A stretch of DNA of 26,711 bases, taken from contig BLXT01004580.1 of NCBI GenBank assembly GCA_019648995.1, positions 3,124,101 to 3,150,811 on the forward strand. Reading direction: 5' to 3'. Position 1 is the first letter of the stretch; each line of letters starts with the position of its first letter. This stretch comes from Plakobranchus ocellatus. Lineage: Eukaryota; Mollusca; Gastropoda; Plakobranchidae. The notes under the pieces are model-generated. The model saw only the letters and a program-made list of their open reading frames with translations. It was not told the DNA's origin and did no database searches. The position numbers were made by a program, and so were the translations under genes. Shown here piece by piece: positions 21,514 to 26,711 of this stretch.

Positions 21514-21832
21514 TTAATAATTAGGTGACAAGTTAAGGCTCATATGGATACAAGTGAGATAAGTCATGTAAATCAAATCAACATCTACTTTTGATCTGTT
21601 GATAGTTTCAGGCATGAAATATAATATTTCCAATGCTGAAGTGCACTGGGTGATAATTTCATTTTTAAAAAGTGTTAGGCAGAGTGTGTTTTAATCTTTA
21701 CAATGTGAAATAAAATACAAACCAATCATAATTGTATTTTGACATAAGTTCCAATAAACCATCACATTTCCTAGATGTAAGATGTAAATGTAAAAAAAAA
21801 AAAAAAAAGAAAGAAAGAAAGATTTGCTTTAC

Positions 21833-21967
21833 CTTATTATATTTTCATATTCTTTTTCCTTTCCTTTCGATTCTTTCCATTTCCTAAACATAACTGATGC
21901 ATCAACATTGGCGGGTGAAAATGTGTTGGGTTCATTTAGCAGGGAAATAACACTGAGCAGAATTGTT
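21833..21967 (-). CDS. CDC34 (UBE2R family): CDC34/UBE2R exon, C-terminal half of the UBC fold
   Basis: 135 bases: one base completing an Arg codon (AG|A), 44 full codons, and AG of the next split Arg. The product reads TILLSVISLLNEPNTFSPAN, then VDASVMFRKWKESKGKEKEY. This matches human CDC34 over the same stretch with only a few changes (MYRKW to MFRKW, GKDREYTDII to GKEKEYENII, from memory). It covers the helix following the active site and the LLNEPN..SPAN..A segment shared by E2 enzymes. Acceptor TTTCCAG ends at 21968; donor AAG|GTAAAG starts at 21832. The length is a multiple of three with phase 2 at both ends, fitting its neighbours. Confidence 0.96.
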
Positions 21968-22811
21968 CTGGAAATGAGAATACAGAAAAAAAAAAAAAAA
22001 CACGCAGTCTTTAAATACTGAAAATCTGTTCTTCAGTAAACTACTAATTTCAAGACACAGAATTCTAGTGAGGAAAAGATGCCGACTTCCTGGTATCCTA
22101 GTTTAATGTTTTTCTTGAAGTTCAGAAAGTATGAGAACATTCTGTTCTTTTCATGACAAAACATTTTGGTAATAATATTTCTCAACCTATGTTTACTAAA
22201 CTTTCTTTTAGACAATGAAAAGATTCCAGAACAAATTGATACATCAACAACTGTGACATTAAAAATAACTAGCTAGAACAAGCACAGAAAAAATAGTTTC
22301 CATGCTTTTGAGATATTAAAAGAGAGAAAGTTGAAAGGTGCTGGATTAAGAGACTTATTTGATGAACATTAATCAAAAAATGAGAGAAAGATATAAAGAA
22401 ACAACTTGCAACAATACACATGGTGCCTGAAACAGTATACTGTAACTATTTACATTATCCTTAATGATGCCAATGAGACACTTTATTTTATGTGTACATG
22501 TACAAAAAAAAAAGATTAAGACATGTAAAGCAATAGTTGGGAATTTATCCTTATAACTGATAAAACGAGACAATTATAGGGTTGGCACATTTAAAAATAA
22601 TTCTATATCAATTTAAATAATGCAAAAATTATCAAGAAAGGTTGTAAAGAAATCATGAAAACAAAATTGATATGGTCTGACAGCATTTGAATAAGATTTC
22701 AACCTTTAACAGCCTGTAACCCTTTTCAGGGAATCTTGGTTAAAGGCTAATTCATGGTCATATTTGATATTTTTCTCCCAAAAAAATTTTTTAAGACTAG
22801 ATTATGTTTAC
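21968..22811 (-). other. CDC34 intron (~0.84 kb)
   Basis: Donor AG|GTAAAC at 22811, acceptor CCAG at 21968. AT-rich with no recognisable element and one A-run at about 21986-21999. Confidence 0.9.
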
Positions 22812-22909
22812 CTAACAGTTTGTGTTGGATTCCAGCGCTCTGATGGCAGCTCCCCACTTTGAGGATCATCTACAGGTGGGTGCAAGATTGAGATACAGAC
22901 TTCTCCATT
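22812..22909 (-). CDS. CDC34 (UBE2R family): CDC34/UBE2R exon with the catalytic cysteine and acidic loop
   Basis: 98 bases encode [20 protein letters not shown] and [12 protein letters not shown], plus two bases of an Arg codon. The Cys at the fifth residue matches the active-site Cys93 of human CDC34, which carries ubiquitin as a thioester. The following [14 protein letters not shown] is the acidic insertion loop that marks the CDC34/UBE2R and UBE2G groups among E2 enzymes. It is needed for Lys48-linked chain building. Only two or three residues differ from the human sequence as I remember it. Acceptor CTTATTAG ends at 22910 and donor AG|GTAAAC begins at 22811. The start is in phase 0, fitting the exon at 25009-25095. 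Confidence 0.97.
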
Positions 22910-25008
22910 CTAATAAGAAAAACAACCCGCAAAGTTGTATTTTTCTTCACATGTAGAAAATTTTAATCATAATACGAAACACAATTCCAATCTAACAGTA
23001 AGATCTACTAAGATTTGGCCTTTGTGCTTTACATGCATTTACTTTGTTTTATTGATTACTTTAACTGAATTTCAGAAGCATTGCATAAATTAAAACCTAT
23101 TATAGCTCAGCCTATTTGCTATAATGCAAGTACCATATTTTTACTGTACATTTATTATAATTTCCATGCTTTTTTTCAAATTAGATACTTGCTTCATGTA
23201 GGCAGAGTACATGCCATATATAATTTTAATTTGCATTTCATCGACTCAACATATTAAGGGGACTCAAATAAGAAATAAAAAGTAAATACATAAACACAAA
23301 TAATGTACCATACCCACCATATATAAGAAGCATGTTTACCCTAAAGTTTTTATTTTTGGTATGTTTAGAATCTGCACAAAGATTAATTAATTAAATCCTA
23401 TGGTTGCAATCCATCACATGCCATTCTTTGTATAAATGCCTCAAAATTTTAAAGAAAATAAAGTGGACCTTGGATGCAACAACAATAATATAATTATGTT
23501 CTCCTTCAACCTAACATCTCTATTTATAAAAGGTTGTCTTCAAATAATTTTTAAAATATCCATATTGTCAAATTTTGGGTATGAAACAGTTCAAGAGGCA
23601 AAACCATTGGGTCTGAGACATGACAACAGATGTGTGTGCACCCTCACTTTTAGCATTGATACACAGGTGTATAAGGCAAGGGGAGCAATAACAACTTTAT
23701 AAGGTTAACTGAGAATGGTTTGAGTGGAGGAACATGATCACCAATGTCTGTTCCAGACAAGGCACCTCATGATGATGATGACACACGTGTACTACACAGC
23801 TAAACTTTTAACTAGATGTGTACAATGTGACTTGAGCTCAAGCATTGTGTGATTTCTCTAGGCAAATAAATCATTAGTCATGTATACATATGCAATCATT
23901 AATCAAGAACAGATACAACTACAAATTTTGGGACACATTTGCGGACACAAACACTTTGAACACTTAGCAATTACAGGAAAAATTGAAGGCAAAGGCAACA
24001 AAGGTAGACAGAGAGTAACTTTTACTGAAAGTTCTCATGGGCAATAGGTAATGGTAGCAACAACAACTTTATACGGTTAACTGAGAAAAGGTTTGAATGG
24101 AGAAGCATAATCCTCAATGTCTGTTTTAAATGGGGCACCTCAAGAAGAATATTTTTTTACTGCATCCAAATAGATCAAGGAGTGCCCAGACTTCTATAGA
24201 AGGCCCATTGTTCTCCTTCCCATCTTCCTCTCACATTGGCACTATCCTACAACCACTTAAGCCCATCTGCATTTTGGCACAGATACATTTACTCATATAA
24301 TGTATATATTGTATGCCATACAGATATTATATATATTTGCATGCGCAGATCTATATATTTTGTTATTTTGCTTTTCTATTGAAGCTCCTTCCTGTGAAGA
24401 TCTTGCTTCCCATTTTTATACCTAAGGTTTGTAAATTAATCTCTTGTAAGTTGAATCCAAGGTACTTTACTAACGTATAAAAGGGGAAAAAAGGACTTTA
24501 TTTCTTGTTGGGTCCAAGCTTATTTTAAAAATTAATGGTCACTGTAGCGATTAGATAACCAAGATTTAATGTATGCTAAGATGCACACTCTTTAGAATGT
24601 CTGTCTAGATCTCTAATAAAAGGCTTTCCATACTTTGCACTACTTCTGCTTTCTAAGCCTAGTACCTGCCTTGTTATATTGTTGTTAAACTTTTGATATT
24701 AACAAAAAAATTAAATTACTGCAAAAATGCTTTTTTTTTTAATCTGTTTTCGTTGCTTTGTACTTACCACATCTATCAGATTATGTCACAATAACATAAA
24801 CCCTTTTCCATACAGGTTTGAGTGGAGATAGCTAAGAAGGTCTCAAATTAACCTTATACCATTGAACAACTTACTGCTAAAACTTGTCTTTCTACTTGTC
24901 AATTCGAGTTCAATTTTAACCATAATGCCTGCACTGAAGTAAGAATGGCTTAAATTTTCAAGAAATACTAGACACATTTACTGTGAAAATATAAATTTAT
25001 ATGTTTAC
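22910..25008 (-). other. CDC34 intron (~2.1 kb)
   Basis: Donor GAG|GTAAAC at 25008, acceptor TTAG at 22910. AT-rich; it contains the directly repeated segment at 23684-23779 and 24053-24150. No coding sequence is seen. Confidence 0.85.
23684..24150. repeat. Direct repeat of ~95 bp, two copies 370 bp apart
   Basis: The copies lie at about 23684-23779 and 24053-24150. Both contain ACAACTTTATA(A/C)GGTTAACTGAGAA, then GGTTTGA(G/A)TGGAG, then TCAATGTCTGTT-like and GGCACCTCA words in the same order. Sequence between them is not shared. A short piece (AGGTTTGAGTGGAGA) recurs near 24820. Probably an unnamed dispersed repeat; no ends or target duplications are clear. Confidence 0.65.
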
Positions 25009-25095
25009 CTCATATACATTTGGATGCCACATTTTTGTTATAAATCTGACACTAGGTGGAGAATAGGGATAATCTGCTGGGAATTTCATGTGTGC
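25009..25095 (-). CDS. CDC34 (UBE2R family): CDC34/UBE2R exon with the HPN motif
   Basis: 87 bases, 29 whole codons: AHMKFPADYPYSPPSVRFIT, then KMWHPNVYE. This corresponds to about residues 60-88 of human CDC34. It contains the YPxxPP turn and the His-Pro-Asn motif whose Asn (Asn85 in human) helps form the isopeptide bond and stabilises the active site. Acceptor CTCCTCAG ends at 25096; donor GAG|GTAAAC starts at 25008. Both ends are in phase 0. The preceding N-terminal part of about 59 residues is not found up to 26711, so the upstream intron is at least 1.6 kb and the start codon is outside the window. Confidence 0.96.
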
Positions 25096-25639
25096 CTGAG
25101 GAGAGCAATAAAAAAGAAAATCATAATAAGACCAATGAAATAAATCCTTTTCCCAAAAAATCACCTCCTCTAACTTTCAGTCCACTACTTCTTATAGCCT
25201 TTCTAGTATCTGAATACTCAGTATCTTTCTCTAATTTAGCCTGGAGGGAATAGCAGTGGCACAAGTTTCAAGAGTTTTTTCACCTGGATCTCCAGACTTC
25301 TCACTTCCCTTTCAGGCCTTGCCATACATTTTATCTTCTATATTAGTTGACTTTTTGTGTGTCCAATTTTGCAACAAAATACTCAATATACTCATCATCT
25401 GTACAAGCACTGTCGCATTCATTGCATTGCAATACCGCCTGTTTCCCTCTTGTCTTTTCTCCCACCTTTCCAGTTCATGATTTTCCAGTTCACATACTTT
25501 TGTCTAGATCTGCTAAACACTAGGCCTAAATGAAAGTCGATGCGTTCATCTTTTTTAGTCTGAGGTTCTGCACACTGCAATAACTAGATCAAATATATAT
25601 ACATTAAAGTCTAATCTACCTTAAGTATTATCATCCAAT

Positions 25640-25975
25640 GTAGATCTCTCTCTCTCTCTCTCTTTCTATCTGTATCTGTGGTCTCACTCATTATCTCTCT
25701 CTTCCCCTTACCCCCTCTAGCTAGCGCTGATTTTTTTTTCGTTCATACTGTCTCCCCCTTCTCTCCAAATCTCTAATCTCTCCCCCCCCCCCCCTTCTCT
25801 CTCTCTCTCTCTCCTTGTGTTCCAGCTCTGGTCTCACTCATTTACTCTCTCTTTCCCTCACCCCCTCTAACTCTTGCTCATTTTTATTACTTTCAATTCA
25901 TACTGTCTCTTGCCTTCTGCCCTTCTCTCTAAATCTCTCCTCTATCCTCCCTATCTTCCTCTTTGAATTTACTAA
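25640..25975. repeat. Pyrimidine-rich tract with a ~150-bp tandem duplication
   Basis: (CT)n runs at about 25645-25662 and 25797-25812 and a poly-C run at about 25781-25794. The order GGTCTCACTCATT..CTCTCT, then CCCCCTCTA, then TTCATACTGTCTC, then CTCTAAATCTCTCC, occurs twice, beginning near 25680 and 25830. Confidence 0.75.
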
Positions 25976-26182
25976 ACACTAAACATTAAGAATAGTAAGA
26001 TAACCACCGTGTTTGGATGTTATAAAAACATAAGAAATCAAATCGATACTTGTACCTTAAATAATTGGACAAAAAATGTATGGAAATGTTTTATGTTGTC
26101 TCTAAAACAAAAGAAATTAATACATAGCTAAAATATTAATCTTTAGAAGACTAATATTTCAATAGTAATGATAATCATAGTA

Positions 26183-26711
26183 CAGTGAAACTTGGCTACA
26201 ACGGGACCCATAAGGGTGTGGTGCACAATCCCGTTATAAGCAAGGCCCGTTGTAAAAATTAAAGGAAGATAATCCTTGAGAACAGCACCTTACTAAAATT
26301 ATCTCCCTTTAATAAGCGGCTATTAAACATGACCCTTGCGTACATCCCATTGCATTATTTCATTGCATTGTGCGAGTGTGATTTGCTTTAGTCCGACTGT
26401 ATTTTTTGGTTTGGTTTTTTTTTGTGAGTATTTCTTTTGTGTAATGTTAATTTTTTTTTTTTTTAGTAGGAGTGGTAGGCCATTTTGTGTATTGAATTAG
26501 GTCCAGGAATTGGTGTATGCTTGGTTAAACGAAGTACGCAAACAGCGATCCAATTCCTCATAGCCTGTTGTTTTCAGTCTCTTCTGATCAGGTTGAAAGT
26601 CGCCTTTGATGAAGGCCGACATGATAGCATCCTTGTCTTTCAAGAATGTATAAGGTGTTCCTGACGAAATCTCATAATCTCGACAGATCTGGGCCTTTTG
26701 ACTATACATTC
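26183..26711 (-). mobile_element. Tigger/pogo element, internally deleted, runs off the window
   Basis: Starting right after TA (26181-26182), CAGTGAAACTTGGCTACAAC leads into GGGACCC, with AATCCCGTTATAAGC nearby. This is the kind of terminal repeat (CAGTxAAACCTCGxTATAACGG) found in pogo/Tigger elements, which insert at TA. A transposase N-terminus on the - strand lies only about 310 bases further in. A full element needs over 1 kb for the catalytic part, so most of the coding region has been lost. The other end is beyond 26711. Confidence 0.75.
26497..26709 (-). pseudogene. Tigger/pogo transposase, N-terminal DNA-binding remnant
   Basis: About 70 codons read SQKAQICRDYEISSGTPYTF, then LKDKDAIMSAF, then RLKTTGYEELDRCL. 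The first part resembles the pipsqueak-type helix-turn-helix (S/A-x-x-Q-V-C-x-x-Y-x-I-x-x-G-T-x-x-x-F-L-K) and the second the start of the CENP-B-type helix-turn-helix of pogo/Tigger transposases and TIGD genes. The usual aromatic just before F-N-Q-A is lost and the frame soon stops; codons downstream in another frame look related. The DDE catalytic domain is absent. The true start lies beyond the window edge. Confidence 0.8.

Larger units (their letters stand above)
18987..21832 (-). other. Last CDC34 intron (~2.85 kb) with a piggyBac insertion
   Basis: GT donor at 21832-21831 (AAG|GTAAAG) and AG acceptor at 18988-18987. Most of its length is the piggyBac element at 19296-21513. The remainder is AT-rich, with a poly-A plus (GAAA)n run at about 21790-21822, just inside the donor. 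Confidence 0.9.
25096..26711 (-). other. CDC34 upstream intron, incomplete
   Basis: Everything right of 25096 should be intron of the minus-strand CDC34 gene. It holds the pyrimidine-rich tandem duplication (25640-25975) and the Tigger element (from 26183). No N-terminal CDC34 codons, such as those for the expected GGYFK just before the exon junction, can be seen on the - strand. Confidence 0.7.

Noticed and set aside
1-26711. CRISPR arrays, bacterial operons, Polinton or retrovirus genes
   Set aside because: No regular short repeats with unique spacers, no bacterial gene layout, and no capsid, envelope, integrase or polymerase signature could be recognised.

Overview
The window looks like a piece of an invertebrate animal nuclear genome, most likely a lophotrochozoan and possibly a mollusc. 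It is AT-rich and dense in simple repeats. It carries small spliced exons with standard GT/AG junctions, a tRNA-derived SINE, and remnants of several DNA transposon families (mariner, piggyBac, pogo/Tigger, and a BED-finger gene that may be hAT-derived). There are no operons or bacterial-type genes. The species call is inference only.

Two host genes are supported and they point towards each other. At the left edge, on the + strand, is the last coding exon (96-416) of an unrecognised nuclear-type protein with a charged, disordered tail, followed by a likely 3' UTR. At the right, on the - strand, are four exons (25009-25095, 22812-22909, 21833-21967, 18776-18986) that encode about the last three quarters of a CDC34/UBE2R ubiquitin-conjugating enzyme. 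They include the HPN motif, the catalytic cysteine, the CDC34-type acidic loop and the acidic C-terminal tail. Junction phases agree across all four exons. The first exon or exons lie beyond the right edge.

Between the two genes are about 17 kb without a recognisable intact gene. From left to right: a purine tract (1704-2095); a degenerate tandem array with a unit of about 165 bp (2390-3660), interrupted by an internally deleted mariner (3189-3492); a minus-strand zinc-finger coding remnant (3672-4190) with a promoter-like YY1/ETS motif pair upstream; two directly oriented copies of a dispersed repeat of about 0.9-1.0 kb (4470-5364 and 7792-8826), each with an internal inverted repeat; a second purine tract; a degenerate short tandem array; an unidentified coding-like remnant (8981-9560); a tRNA-derived SINE (11130-11372); and a long A-rich stretch leading to the CDC34 stop codon, part of which is probably the 3' UTR of that gene.

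The CDC34 introns hold their own insertions. The last intron contains a decayed piggyBac element bounded by TTAA on both sides (19292-21517). The second intron contains a directly repeated segment of about 95 bp. The intron at the right edge contains a pyrimidine-rich tandem duplication and a truncated Tigger/pogo element that runs off the window.

I see no convincing new biological system. The most distinctive signals are a very young 75-bp foldback palindrome in the second copy of the dispersed repeat, the mariner whose left terminal repeat is fused straight to its C-terminal codons, and the zinc-finger remnant with a housekeeping-type promoter signature.
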